A stretch of DNA of 64,000 nucleotides, taken from assembly GCA_022578965.1 (NCBI GenBank), contig MU400619.1, forward strand, positions 1 through 64,000, in the 5' to 3' direction. The notes below the pieces were generated by a model that was not told the DNA's origin, did not search any database, and was given only the letters and a program-made list of their open reading frames with translations. Source of the DNA: Xylaria sp. FL1777. Its lineage: Eukaryota > Ascomycota > Sordariomycetes > Xylariales > Xylariaceae. Below are positions 1-12,441 of this stretch, piece after piece (the stretch's first letter is position 1; every line of letters begins with the position of its first letter). Position numbers and translations under genes: made by a program.

Positions 1-580
1 ATATATAATTAAAAAATAATTTAAATATTAAAAAAGCTTATTTATTATTATAATATAATAATATTTATTATAAATATAAAATTAATTAAAAAAAACATAT
101 AATTAAAAAATAATCTAAATATTAAAAAAGCTTATTTATTATTATAATATAGCAAAGTTTATTATTAATATAAAACTAACTAAAAAAAAGCAAATAACTA
201 AAAAATAATCTAAATATTAAAAAAGCTTATTTATTATTATAATATAACAAAATTTATTATTAATATAAAACTAACTAAAAAAAAACATATAACTAAAAAG
301 TAATTTAAATATTAAAAAAGCTTGTTTGTTATTACAATATAGCAAAGTCTATTATTAATATAAAACTAACTAAAGAAAAGTATGCAACCAAAAAGTAATT
401 TAAATATTAAAAAAGCTTATTTGCTATTATAATATAGCAAAGTCTATTACTAATATAAAACTAACTAAAAAAAGGTATGCAATTAAAAAATAATTTAAAT
501 ATTAAAAAAGCTTGTTTACTATTATAATATAGCAAGGTTTATTATTAATATAAAACCGGCTAAAAAAAAACACGCAACTA
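1..580. repeat. 95-bp tandem array, six copies, cut by window edge
   Basis: Copies start near 7, 101, 196, 291, 386 and 481, with a partial copy at 576. Spacing is 94 bp and then 95 bp throughout. Every copy carries the invariant core AAATATTAAAAAAGCTT, so a HindIII-type AAGCTT recurs each period, followed by a TA-rich half and a run of A. The array probably continues to the left of the window. My hand count of G+C per copy rises from left to right (about 3, 10, 8, 17, 18, 17), so the left copies are more decayed. It has no coding potential and could be a satellite of the AT-rich block. Confidence 0.92.
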
Positions 581-2297
581 AAATTATAATTAAAAAAAGG
601 ATTTTAAAAATCTAAGTATACAAAATAAAAAGGTTTAAGCAAAAATACAAAAAAATAAAAAAAATATAAATAAAGTTATAAGCAAAGTTAATATTTAGCA
701 AGTATATAAAACAAAGAAATTTAAGTAAAAATGTAAGCAAAAAAAACCATAATATTTTATTTACTTTTAGCTAACTATAAATATAATTATTAAATTAAAC
801 TAAGTATAAATAATTAATATATTAATTAGTACATAAAAATAACTTTTTACTTTTAATTTTTAATATAATAAATTTCTAATTTTTGTACTAAAGTAAAGTA
901 AAGTAGCTAAATATGTTAACTAGCTAATTAAAGTAAGTTTAAGCTAAGTTATATAGTAAAAATAAAAATGTAAGTATTACGCTAAATTTTAAAGCATAAA
1001 TTTAAAAATTATAAACAACATAATGGAAATTAACTACGGTTGCTTTATTTATATTATTAAATAGTTTTTTAATTAATCGTTTTATTTTTTAAATTATATA
1101 TAGTTTAATTGCTTAAATGTATAACTTATAACTTATCTTTTTGTAATTAAAGTATTATAGTAAATTTAGCGCAATTTTACTGCTTTATTTTAGTACTAAT
1201 AGCTAAAAAAAAAGTTAATACTTTAAAATTTAAACATATATTATTTTTATATACTTTTACTAAAGTTTAGGTTTTTAGCAATAAGCTAGGCCTTAAAACC
1301 TTAATTTTGCATTAATTTTACTATTATATGCTACTTTATACCACACTTATACTTTTAAAATATATAGTAGTTATAAAAAAAATAGCACTATTAGCAATAA
1401 AATATTTAAAAGATTAAAAGGCATTATAAAATATTTATAAGTAAGTATTTTTAATTAAATGTTAATGTATATATAAAATATAATGCAATAATTTGTTTTT
1501 TAATAGCATAGCATAAATGTAGCTTTAAAAAATAAACTATTTATATATATATATATATATACTTATTTTTTTATTTATGTAAGGCCATTAAAAAAAAAAT
1601 ATTTAAACTTAGGTTAGCTATGCTTTTATATAAGCTTTAAGTTACTTAAGTAGTTTTAATAATAATATAACTTTTTATTACTTTTAGTTGCTTTAAAAAC
1701 TTAATATTTATATTATTATTTTACTAGCTTATAATTATATTTGTAGCACTATTCTTTTTATAACTTTTTTTTTCCTTTTTTTTTTAGCTTATATATACTA
1801 ATTAATATAGCTTTAGATATTCTGTTTTTAACCCTTCTATTAAATATTTGGTTTTTATATGCAAAACTACAATATTTAGTTTTTATACTTAAACTTAGGG
1901 TTTTTAGGTTTAAAGTATATATTATGCTATTTTATTAATTTAGCTTAATTAAACTAAGGTATAATATTTTTAAAACAAAGCTAAAACTTATATTAAAGCT
2001 AAAGCTTTAATATTTATTTAAAAATAACAATTATAATAAAAAAAGCTTTAAAATTGTTATTTAAAAAAGTAGCTTTGTATTACTTAACTAGTTTTATTTA
2101 GTTAATTAAGCACTAATAATTAAAGCAAAGTTTAAAATAGTTTTAAAAATGCAATAATTTATTAGCATAGCTACAAATATAAATATAATTTAACTTACAG
2201 CTAAACTAAAAAACAATTTTTTTAATTTTGTAGTATACTTTTATTTTTTAAACCTAGTGTTTTTAAAGTGCTATTTTTATACAAACAGTATATTAAG

Positions 2298-2348
2298 GCA
2301 TAAAAAATTAAATATTTATATATAATATAAATATTTTATTTTTTATGC
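2298..2348. repeat. Inverted repeat, 21-bp arms, 9-nt loop
   Basis: The left arm (2298-2318) starts GCATAAAAAATTAAAT. The right arm (2328-2348) is its reverse complement with one mismatch. It would form a strong AT hairpin or cruciform. It is not a terminator of any gene I can see and could be a relic of a small palindromic or MITE-like element. Confidence 0.8.
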
Positions 2349-3806
2349 ATTTATATAGCTATAATATAATGCTAATATATATTTATAATAGCTAATGTAA
2401 TTTAGTTTACCTATAAATACTTTGTAAAGTTAGCTAATCTTAAAAAAACTAAAAAAAGTATTTTGTATGCTTTCTATAACAAAATCCTAATAGTTAATAT
2501 AATAAAGCTAGCTAAAAATGAAAATTTAGCACTAGTTTTTTTAATAATTAATAATTAGTTACTAGTTTTTATTTTTGCTAATATACTAAACTATATTAAA
2601 CTTTTAACTTTTATTTTTGGCCTGCTTTAAATATTTTAAGCTAATTTAGCAAAATATATAAAAATTAACTTTAATAATTCTTTTTCTAGCTTATTGTTTA
2701 GCTTTAGCTATTTAATAAAGAACTAATACTATATTATATATGTTTAGTAGTAATTTAGCTAAATATAATGCTTAAATATAAATAAATATAAACTTGCTAA
2801 AAAGAAACAGTTATTTTAAAAGAATTATAAAGTTATATTACAATTCTTAACTTTTTTAATAAATGCTTAAGCTTATAAAAAAGCATAAAACATACAAAAC
2901 TTTACATTATTATTATTTTATATATTTAAAAGTGCTAACCCTTTTATAAAATATAAGCTAAAAAAGCATAAAAATGTTTACTATAATATAAACTAGAATT
3001 AATGCTAGCATTATTATGCTTTTTATTTTGTAATAAAAGCTATACTAATATTTTTTAACTTTTATTGCAGTATATTTATTAAAATAAGCAATTCTGCGTT
3101 TTTAAATATGCTAACTAAAAACAGTAATTTTTTAGTTATAATAGCTTTAGCTTTTTAAACCAGTATATTATAAACCTAAGATTTAACAGAATACTTAAGC
3201 ATTAATAAAGCTATAAAATTTGCTAAAATTATTACTTATGCTTAGCAAATAATATTTTTAATAGTTATTTAGCTAGTTTTTTGGTTTTTTTTCTAATATT
3301 AGCACTTATATAATAAATAAGTTTGCTAATACTACTAAAATTATTTTTTTAACTACAAAAATAATAATAGCAGTACTAATTCTAGCATACTTAATATTAT
3401 AAAAGCTTGTTTTATAAACTATAATATTTTTTAGCTTATGTTACTTTTTTATAAAACAGCAGCTTTTATAAATTATACTAAAGTAGCTTAAAACATAATA
3501 AACAATAAAACTACTTTAAGTAATATAAAAAACCTTAAAGCATTATTTATGTACTATTTTTTAGTTTAAAATAAGCAGATTAAAATACTTGTTTTATAAT
3601 TTACTTTTGTTTATTATTATATAAAAAATTCTTTAGTTCTGCAGCACTTTATTAACTTTTTACTTTAAACAAAGAACCTTAAAAACAAAGATTTTTATAT
3701 AATAATAATTATATAATTAAGATTAGTTTAAATATAAGTTTTTTTTTCCTATTTTTATTTTCTGCCCTTTAGAAATAAGATATTTATTTTAAATAGTATG
3801 GGCCTT

Positions 3807-3846
3807 TAAAAAATAAAATATTTATAATTAAATATTTTATTTTTTA
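3807..3846. repeat. Perfect inverted repeat, 18-bp arms, 4-nt loop
   Basis: The arm at 3807-3824 (TAAAAAATAAAATATTTA) is exactly complementary to 3829-3846. The loop is TAAT. The AAATATTTTATTTTTTAT-type right arm resembles that of the hairpin at 2298-2348, so the two may be related relics. Confidence 0.8.
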
Positions 3847-4900
3847 TTTCTTTTTTCTTTAATAATTCTTTTTTTATTTTAAATAAAATATATATAATTA
3901 AATATTCTGTTTTTTATACTTTTTACTTCTTTATATACTTTTATTAACTATTAATATATAAGCAAATTATATTTATTCTTGCTATAATTAAACTGCTAAT
4001 GTTTAATGTTTTTTTTTATTATTATAAACAAAAAATTAAGTTTGCTATAGTATAGTTTGTAAGTTTATAAACTTAAAAAGCTGTTTTAGTGCTTAATATT
4101 ACAAATATTAAAAAAGTGCACAAAATGCTTATAAGCTGCACTTTATACAAAAAAGAATATTTAGTTAGATTTCCTTTTAATTTTATTTTTTTTATAAATA
4201 TATTATTAATCTTTAAAAGCAATATAAAGTATTTTTATATTTAGTAAAATATTTTAGTTAATAGTAGCATATATTATAATAAAGCTTATAATTAAGCCTT
4301 AAAAAGCTACTTTGTTTAACTAAAAAACTAAAAATTAAATGTATTTTGTTAGCTTAAAGTATACTAATCTTTTAAAGATTTTTTAAGCATAAAAATAAAT
4401 TTATTTATTTAGTTATTATAGTACTTGCTACTTAAGCAATACAAAATAAGTATTTTTGTTAAAGTTAATAAAGTTTTTAACTTTTTTTTAAACAAAATAA
4501 ATAAAAAAAAAAAACTAAGTACCTTTAATTAATTTGACTAGTTGTTATATAATTAGCTTTTATGCTTAAATGTTTACTTTAAACATAACAATAATAAAAA
4601 AACTATAGAAAACTTTATTAATAATATAGCATAATTATAAAAAGTATGCTTTATAAAAATCTTAAAACTAAAATAATAGTTCTTTAAGTAGTTAATTATA
4701 AATTTTATTAAGTTTAAAAGTTATATAAGCTTATTATACTAGTTATTTGCTAACTTTATGTTTAAGCATAAGTTTAAGCTTTTTAAAATAGTTATAAAAA
4801 AAGACCATAATAAAAGTAAATACTACAATTATAAAGCTTTAAAAAAAAGCAACATAAAAAGTACTAGCTTACTAAAGTTCTTTAAAAAGCTACCATTTAT

Positions 4901-5050
4901 TAATAGTTAAGTTAGCATTTTATAAAACCTTAAAGTAATCTTTGCTTTTAATAATACAAAAATAAAAAGTATTAATAATAGTTAAGTTAGCATTTTATAA
5001 AACTTTAAAGCAATTTTTACTTTTAATAATATAAAAATAAAAAGTATTAA
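4901..5050. repeat. 75-bp direct duplication
   Basis: Two copies start at 4901 and 4976. Each begins TAATAGTTAAGTTAGCATTT and runs through AATAATA(C/T)AAAAATAAAAAGTATTAATAA. Most differences are C/T or G/A transitions, as expected if the copies decayed separately after duplication. Confidence 0.88.
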
Positions 5051-5683
5051 TAATAAACAAAATTAAAATAAAAGTAATAAAAATATAAAGTTATTAGCTT
5101 TTATTATAAAAAGCTTAGCTTGTTTTGCTTTTAAAGCTAAAGCGCTTTAAAATATAAAGCGTTTTATAAAGCAGCAACTTAATAATTAATAATAGCTTTG
5201 CTAATTTAACTCTTGTTATAATAATAAAAGTTATACTTAAAAGTACTATTAAGTTATAAGCTATGCTTAAGTTAGCAAAGTTAAAACTTTAGTTTATTAA
5301 ACTTGCTTTAGTATAAATTTATATAGTTTTACTAAAATTTAAAAAAAGAATATATAATTTTTTACTATTTCTTAAGCTTTAACTTTATATATAATAGCAA
5401 TAATAAATACCTTAAATTCTGTTTTAACATTAGATTATAAAAAACAAAATATTTATACTATAAAATATTTAGTTTTGTATGCTTTTATTTCTTAATTTTC
5501 CTTTTATACTCGTAAAAAACAAAATATTAGAACTATACTACTTCTTACTATAAAAAATATAAATATATATATTTTATTTTATATTACTTTTTCTTTCTTT
5601 TTTTTTTCTTTTTTTCTACTTTTTATTTTTTTTATATAGTAAAAAATACTACTTTAAACCACTTATTAACTTTATACCGCTAA

Positions 5684-5925
5684 AATATTTAGTTTTTAAA
5701 GCACTTATATTTTATTAACCCTTTTATACCTTTAGAATATTTAGTTTCTAAAGCACTTATATATTATTAGCCCTTTTTTATTTTTAGAATATTTAATTTT
5801 TAAAGCACTAGTTTGTTTTTAGCCTTTGTTTTTTTATTAAGATATTTAGTTTTTTAAGCACTTATATACTATAAGTCCTTTTATATTTTTAAAATATTTA
5901 ATTTTTAAAGCACTAGTCTTTTACT
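5684..5925. repeat. 52-bp tandem array, five copies
   Basis: The core (A/G)ATATTTAGTTTTTAAAGCAC recurs at 5684, 5736, 5788, 5841 and 5893, a period of 52-53 bp. The rest of each unit is pyrimidine-rich (CCTTTTTATATTTTTAG-like). It has no coding potential. Copies differ mostly by transitions and small indels. Confidence 0.88.
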
Positions 5926-7343
5926 AAAAACTTATTTCTATTATTATAAACTTTTTATTAACTATATAAAAAAATAATACTATTAAGCTGCTATTTATTA
6001 AATATATAAATAATAGTATTAACTTATTAACTTTTATTAATATAAATAAATATATAAAATTAAATAGCAAAAGTAAAATTACTTATTATATAGTAACCTA
6101 TATTACCTTGCAACAAAGCCCGGTTATATAAGCCTGTGCTACTACACCTTATGCTAGCATACCTAGTACTTACCTACGATTTTGTGTGTATACTTTATAA
6201 CCCCTTGTTTAGCTTTATTATCTTGCATAACACACTTTAGCTTACTTTATTATCTTATATTGCTTAAGTTGCTTAGCGCTACGCTAAAACTACAATAAGT
6301 AAGAACTTATTTGTCTAGGTTAAAATTTTGCAGTAACTAAGTTAGTTTACTTATTTTTACACTTTTATACTTTACATATGTTAACTTAATATAAATTATA
6401 CAGCTATGCAAAATCTAAAAAACTATGCAGTTCTGTTAATTGCTTAAATATATTACTTTTTAACTGAGCTATATTATTATTTTTTGTCTGCTAAAACAAA
6501 CTATAATGCTAATATTAAGGGAGCATTTAAGTTACATTAAAACCAAGATCCAAACTAGGATTTAAAACTAAAACCAGAACCTAGACCAAAACTAAACCAA
6601 ATCAAAATTAAAAGGGGTATAATATAGCTATAGATAATTATATATCTATAGTGCTAATTTCATTAAGTCAATAAATAAATGGATGGATAAATTAATTAAG
6701 GCTAACAATGCTAATCTTAAAGCGGCATACTAATTAGGAAGTGTTCTGCAAAACTAAAATCAGCAATAAGTTATAATGAAATAGTGCTACTAACCTGTTT
6801 AATAACCTAAGTATAGCAAGCAATGCCTTTTTACTTATACGCGAACTTTCGTATAAAATAAACAAAAAACAAACAAAATACTTACTACACTGCATATTTG
6901 ATTATAATTATAACACTTCTCATTATATTTTCATTTTTATGCATTATTAACTATGCTTAATAACACAAAGTGCTCAGAAATTAGTACTTACAAAATAAAA
7001 GCCATTCTATTATATTTACGCGGTATAAAAGCTATAGCAACTATAGTAGCTATAGCAGCTATAAAAACATATACCTTACGTTCTGCATTAACGTACTAAA
7101 CGAAATAAAACAAGCAAAACTAACGCAATTAATTAACTTTAATAAAACATAGCTACTTTTCTTTATTACCACTTTATATCTAATATAAATAAACATATAC
7201 GTTTACTTATTTTAACTTAACTTTACGCTAGTACTAACTATATTTAATACTTATAAAAGCTTTTTTTACTTATTAAAATAAAACTAACCTAGATACATCT
7301 AACCTTAACGCACCTTTAAATATAACCAAACAAATATAATTAA

Positions 7344-7372
7344 TTAAATAATAAATAAATAAATAAATAAAT
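7344..7372. repeat. (AATA)n microsatellite
   Basis: This is a short tract of AATA tetranucleotides ending just before TAGATCTG. It is a simple sequence with no associated gene. Confidence 0.8.
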
Positions 7373-7497
7373 AGATCTGTACAAACTTTCTAATTAGTGT
7401 TATAAAAGCTAATAAACAAAAGCTAATAGTTTAAGTTATCTCGTTTTATTTTTAATAACTCTTTATTGCAAAGTATACAAACTAATTACTTATTTGC

Positions 7498-7530
7498 TAT
7501 TAATTAATTAATTAATTAATTAATTAACTA
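7498..7530. repeat. (TTAA)n microsatellite
   Basis: About seven consecutive TTAA/ATTA units. A similar shorter tract occurs near 10278-10298. Self-complementary simple sequence of this kind can extrude as a cruciform. Confidence 0.85.
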
Positions 7531-8010
7531 ATTTATTGTTTTTACTATTACGTATAAAGCTATATATACTACTATTTTGCGCTTTCAAAAATATGTATTT
7601 TGGTATAAAATAACTTAGCACTAAACGTAGCAACAATTAATATAACATAGCATAAGCAATAAAAAGCGTTTTAAATAGCAATAAGATAAATAGCAGTAAA
7701 ATAAATAACATTGCATAAATATTTAGTTAAAGCTATAAAAATTCATTTATTTATACTTTTATAAAGCTATTTATTAGTAGTAGCTATAATACTTCTACTA
7801 TAGTTAACAACTAGTGTATAGCTATAGTTAGCTATTATACACGCCTTTACTTATTACTAACGTTTATCTTTAGCGTTTTTAGTGTTTATGTTTAACATAC
7901 GCAATATGCAGTAATCCATTAGTTCAATGCTTAATTAATTAGCAACCTTTATTTAATAAACCTTTTTTTTGTTTTGTTACATCTCTCCTTTTTCTTTTTT
8001 AATACGCTCT

Positions 8011-8950
8011 AAAAATATAGCCGTAATTTTTAGCACTATATTATGTATTGCTAAATCAATAATATAAAAAAGGCTATTATATAAAACAAACCTGTTGTAA
8101 ATCATGTTAAACAAGTATAAAAAGAACTAAAAAAACTAAAGCGTAAGTTAAAGGGCAATAATTATTAATGCATTAACAAATATAGCTATAAGCTTTAGCA
8201 TTATATTATGTATTGCTAAACTAGCAATATAAAAAAAGCTATTATATAAACCTTACCTTTTATAAATCAAATGTTAGAAAAAAGGTCAGTAGAAAAATAA
8301 ATATTAATGTATAAAACAATATAGCTATAATTTTTGCTGCTTAGCGCTACATTACGTACTGCTAAATTAATAACATACAGAAAGCTATTATATAAACCTA
8401 TTATACGTTATATTAAATAAAAATAAAATAAAATAAAAAAAAAGGTTAGTAAAAAAGCAGCAACTATAAATGCGCAAACAAATATAGCTATAATTTTTAG
8501 CACTACATTATATATTGCTAAGTTAGCAACATTTAAGTTAGTAATATCTAAATTAGTAACGTAAAAAAAACTATTATATAAACTATTTACTTAGTTATAT
8601 AAACTAACTTTAAGTTATATTAAATAAGTATAAGTAAAATAAAGCAAAAAGTTAACAAAAGCAACTATTTATACGCAAAAAAATGTAGCTATAATTTTTA
8701 GTTTTATATTACTTAATGCTAAATTAGTAACATAAAAAAAGCTATTATATAAACTTATTATAAGTTATGTTAAATAGGTATAAAAGCAAACAATTAGTTC
8801 GTAACTACTAATGCTTACAAAGAAAAATATAGCTATAATCTTTTGCGCTGCATTACTTAATGCTAAATTAGCTAGATTAGTAAGCTAAATTAGTAACATA
8901 AAAAAGGCTATTATATAAATTCTACTGACCTTTTGTTATACGTAATTAAG
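8011..8950. repeat. Diverged tandem repeat, 139-201 bp, six copies
   Basis: Each copy carries TATAGCTATAATTTTTAGCAC, then an ATTA(T/C)(G/A)TA(T/C)TGCTAAATTA segment, then AACATAAAAAAAGCTATTATATAAAC. The TATAGC landmark lies at about 8016, 8181, 8320, 8483, 8684 (TGTAGC) and 8828. Spacing varies because one copy (8483-8683) contains an internal duplication of the TTAGTAAC-type segment. Two further copies lie at 9630-10010. Its identity is unknown. It could be tandem LTR or MITE remnants. Confidence 0.85.
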
Positions 8951-9208
8951 TAAACCCAGAAAGAATTCGGTATTGTATTAGTAAATATATTTAAATGCAA
9001 ATTAATTAGTAACAAAGTTAAACTATGTTTTTACTATAGCTTTTAGACTTATAAAACAAACAACAATATTAATAAATATTAAGTCTATATTTTTAACTGT
9101 AGCGAACTAAGTGTTATTTAACTACTTTTGTTTAGCAAGTAGCAGCGCAAAGCCAGAAAATCGATTATCTTTAGCTAGAACATTTTTAACACTAGAAAAC
9201 TTGAAGTT

Positions 9209-9570
9209 TAGTTTTAAGCTTAAGCCCGATTTAAAATATGCGCGCTGTTCCTAAGTTAAAAAACATATCTTAATAAGTAAATACATAATAAAGGCTAAAT
9301 AAAGTCTAATAAGTAAATACATAGTAAAAGCTAAGTGGTTTTTAGCATTATGTTTAATCTCTTTATTATTACATCTGTAGTTTAGTTCTAAGCTTAAGCT
9401 TAATTTAAAATATGTGCGCTGTTCTTGGGTTAAAAAGCATAGTTAGTTAAAAAGCACAATCTAATAAGTAAGTACATAGTAAAGGCTAAGTAGTCCCTAG
9501 CGTTATGTTTAATCTCTTTATTATTACACCTGCAGTTCGGTTTTAAGCTTAAGCCTAATTTAAAATAAAG
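9209..9570. repeat. 155-174 bp tandem repeat, three copies
   Basis: The landmark AGTT(T/C)TAAGCTTAAGC recurs at about 9211, 9385 and 9540. It is followed by ATTTAAAATATG(C/T)GCGCTGTTC in the first two copies. The shared interior includes TAATAAGTAAATACATAGTA and TTATGTTTAATCTCTTTATT. This family is embedded between copies of the 8011-8950 family, so one array was inserted into or expanded within the other. Confidence 0.85.
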
Positions 9571-9629
9571 AAATACAGCTAGTTAGTAAAAGCGCAACCA
9601 CTAGTGCGCATAAATAGTTTTTTAACACG

Positions 9630-10010
9630 CTTAAGAATTAAATCTATACTGCAAAATTAATAACATAAAAAAAGCTATTATAAAAACTAAGCTGATTTTA
9701 AATCATGTTAGAAAAATGCAAAAGAATAAAAGTAATGTTAAAAAAATATAAAAACATTAGGTCGGTTAAAAAAGTATAAAAGCATAAGGTTAGCTAAAGC
9801 AAAAAGTTTATTAAAAAAGTAAAAGCATAAGTCTGTTAAAAAAATGTAAGATAAAAGTATAACTAGTACGTATAAATAAATGGCTTTTTAATATGCGCTA
9901 GTAATATAGTTATAATATTAAGTATTATATTGCGTACTGCTAAATTAATAACTGTTAAATTAGTAACATAAAAAAACCTGTTAGCTATTATACAAACTAA
10001 GCTTTTTTTC
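9630..10010. repeat. Two outlying copies of the 8-kb repeat family
   Basis: The pieces near 9645-9690 and 9930-10000 match the TGCTAAATTAATAAC and ACATAAAAAAAGCTATTATA parts of the array at 8011-8950. Between them lies an irregular run of AAAAAGTAAAAGCATAAG-like units (9720-9860). They show that the family once spanned about 2 kb before the 9209-9570 repeat separated its copies. Confidence 0.7.
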
Positions 10011-10420
10011 TACTAAGGCATACCATTAATAAAAACTATTACTTGTTTTAATACTGCTATTTAAGTTTATACGTATAACTTTTTATTATGTTTAATTATT
10101 ATAAGTAAGTACTTAATTAAACATATATACTTTGTGCATTTTAATAATGCATTGTTTATTTAGCACTATACTTGCATTAGTAATTATAACATTTTGCTGC
10201 TTAACTAAATCTACCTAAAAAAAAGCCTTTCTTATATCTTAAAATGCAAAGCAGCTTAATACTAGCATAACTACATAGTTAATTAATTAATTAATTAATA
10301 AATTATTAATATAGCAAAGATATTTTGCTTTTAAGAATGAAAATTTTTAAGCTACTTGATTAACTTTATACTAGTGTTAGCTAAACGCTATAGCTTGAAA
10401 AAATCTAAACTATTAAAATA

Positions 10421-10455
10421 AAAAAAAAAAAAAAGAAAAAAAGAAAAAAAAAACA
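10421..10455. repeat. A-rich tract with scattered G
   Basis: Nearly pure poly-A interrupted by two single G residues. Simple sequence, no gene nearby. Confidence 0.8.
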
Positions 10456-10499
10456 AGTTTTTATTTTTAAACTTTATACTGCTTATATAACAATACTAA

Positions 10500-11600
10500 T
10501 TAATAGCTTTAGTCTTTTTTGCTTTTTTGCAATAAGCTTATCAATAAGTTTTTTTACTGCTTTTAATACGTTATTTATTGTTTTGCTTAGACTTTTTGTT
10601 AACATTAGTTAAGTTTTCTCTTAAAATAGCACACTTATTAAGTAAAGTATTTAAGTTTTCAAGTTGTTATAAAAACAATTTAATTATTTTATTTATTGCT
10701 GTTGCATAAAATAGTTATAACGTATTATCTGCTTTTATTGCTTAACTATTTAAAAATTAAGCAAACTTGTTTTAGTTTTTGTTTTTTTTATTAATGTTTC
10801 TTTAGTTACTACTTTTACTAGTTGCTAAATATAAAACACTTAAGTTTTTTACTTTGCTGCTGCTTTTATATTTTATTGCTTTATACGTTTATTTAAACTT
10901 GCAAAACGTTCATTCATTTTTTGTCTTTGCTTTTTTATCTTTTGTTTCATTTTTTTAATAATAGTTAAAAGGCTTTAACCTTTCACTATTGCTAGTATGT
11001 TTATATATAATACAAACTGTTCTTTTAGTTCTGCATGTATTTCTTTAATGTAATTAAAGTTTAGCTAAAGCAGTGCTATTTTAATTATACTTGTTGTTTT
11101 AGTACTAATTTTGCTGTTGTAGCGATTTTTTGTTTTTTCTAAAAATAAATAAAAATATAAGTTTTTTTAAACGCTTACTTTTTTATAGATGTTTTTATAT
11201 AACTACTGCTTATTATTTCTAAATGAATTAATTTATTTATATAATTATAGTGTTTATACCTCTTTAATTTTATATTTTTGTTATAGATATTTAAAAAATA
11301 TAGTGTTAAATATCTATTGCATATATAAAAATAAACAAAGCAAAAATTATAAATAAAAAAAAAATAAAAAACAATATATTTAATAAGTAGCATAAATACT
11401 ATGTAAGCTAAAACATTCCTACATAAAAAATACTAAAAACATAGCAAGTTATATTTGTGTTAAAATAAACTGCTTATATTACAATATTTTGCTCTTTTTT
11501 ACTAATTAGTGTTTTCTTTTTTAAAGTAGCTATTTATTACATTAAACTATAAATTATAAAGCTTAAGTATTTAAGCCTAAGTATTTAAACATAAGTAATT
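10500..11600. other. AT-rich DNA, no supported gene
   Basis: A 72-codon minus-strand frame at 11175-11393 is almost entirely Tyr, Phe, Ile, Asn and Lys. It lacks any recognisable domain, so I read it as compositional. The rest is decayed sequence with T-rich runs. Confidence 0.6.
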
Positions 11601-12351
11601 TAGCATATATACTTTATATATTTAAATAGTATATTACTTAGTTAGCACTATACCTGCATTAGTAATTTTACTATATGCAGTAAGCTAATTGCAAATCAAG
11701 CATTAAATTAAGCTACTGTTATTAAAGCAGCGCATAAAAAGCAAAGCAATTAATTATTTATATAATAGATTTATATATGCAGCAACTAAACAAATAAGCC
11801 TTAAATTCTATAGCATACGCCTTAATAAGCATAAATATGCAATATTTACACGTACAAAAAACAAAAACAATAAATAAAAAAAATAAGTACTAAAGTTATA
11901 GTTTATTATAAAACATATACTTTGTACATATAAATAATAGATTATTTAGTTAGTACTATATCTACATTAGCAATTTTATAGCTCTTAAATTAAGCAATAA
12001 ATTAATCAGTAAATATTAATCAACAAATTAATTCCAATTATTTTATACCTTACTAATTAAGTCTAAAATAGCTTACTATAATTAGTTCTACCTAAAAGCA
12101 GCACTAAAAAGCAAAGCAATTAGTAAACAGCCTAGATTTTTATTACAAAATATATACTTTGTACGTTTAAACAGTGCTTTTTATAGTTAGCACTATATTT
12201 GCATTAGCAATCTTTAAAGCTTTTTATTTTAAAACTTTAAAAACAGGAAGTATTATTACTTGTTAAAAACTTTGTAATTTTTTTTAGTATTGTTAGCAAT
12301 TTGCAAATTTTTACTAAAATAAATACTAGAAGCAAAAAGTTTTAGTTTGTA

Positions 12352-12441
12352 ACGTTTTATTTTGTTTAGTTTTATTTAATTTTGTTTTGTTTTGTTTTGT
12401 TTCGTTTTGCTTAGTTTTTTTTAGTTCTGCTTAGTTCTAGT
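12352..12441. repeat. (TTTTG)n pentanucleotide tract
   Basis: Units of TTTTG and TTTAG, with interruptions TTTCG and TTCTGC, fill about 90 bp. The purest part is 12378-12400. The tract is strand-asymmetric (T/G on the plus strand). Confidence 0.88.

Larger units (their letters stand above)
581..4900. other. Featureless AT-rich decayed DNA
   Basis: There is no open frame of note on either strand. The sequence is A/T runs punctuated by AGCT, TAGCTAA and AAGCTT-type steps, with dense TAA/TAG. This is consistent with fully decayed repeats, but no family is recognisable. A short TA dinucleotide run lies near 1543-1561. Two hairpins in this stretch are listed separately. Confidence 0.7.
6100..7600. 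other. Less degraded island in AT-rich DNA
   Basis: By eye this stretch keeps more C and G outside GpC steps than its flanks, for example CCCGG near 6120, TGTGTGTA near 6183, CCCC near 6202, GGGAG near 6519 and GGATGGAT near 6681. A loose, degenerate array of about 12 bp with AAACC/AACCTAGACC-type units lies near 6540-6600. A 9-bp inverted repeat (CTATAGATA and its complement) sits at 6628-6651, and a 7-bp one at 6835-6856. No open frame of useful length is present. It may be unique or low-copy DNA, or a younger insertion, less exposed to mutation. Confidence 0.45.
10121..12230. repeat. Four dispersed copies of a 70-300 bp element
   Basis: The shared segment ATATATACTTTGTAC...TTAGTTAGCACTATA...GCATTAGCAATTTT occurs at about 10121-10190, 11604-11680, 11911-11975 and 12150-12215. 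All copies are in the same orientation. Copies 2-4 also share a distal part with AAAAGCAAAGCAATTA, so the full unit may be near 250-300 bp. Differences are mainly C/T and G/A. It is a candidate relic of a short interspersed element or solo LTR. The family is not identifiable by eye. Confidence 0.75.
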
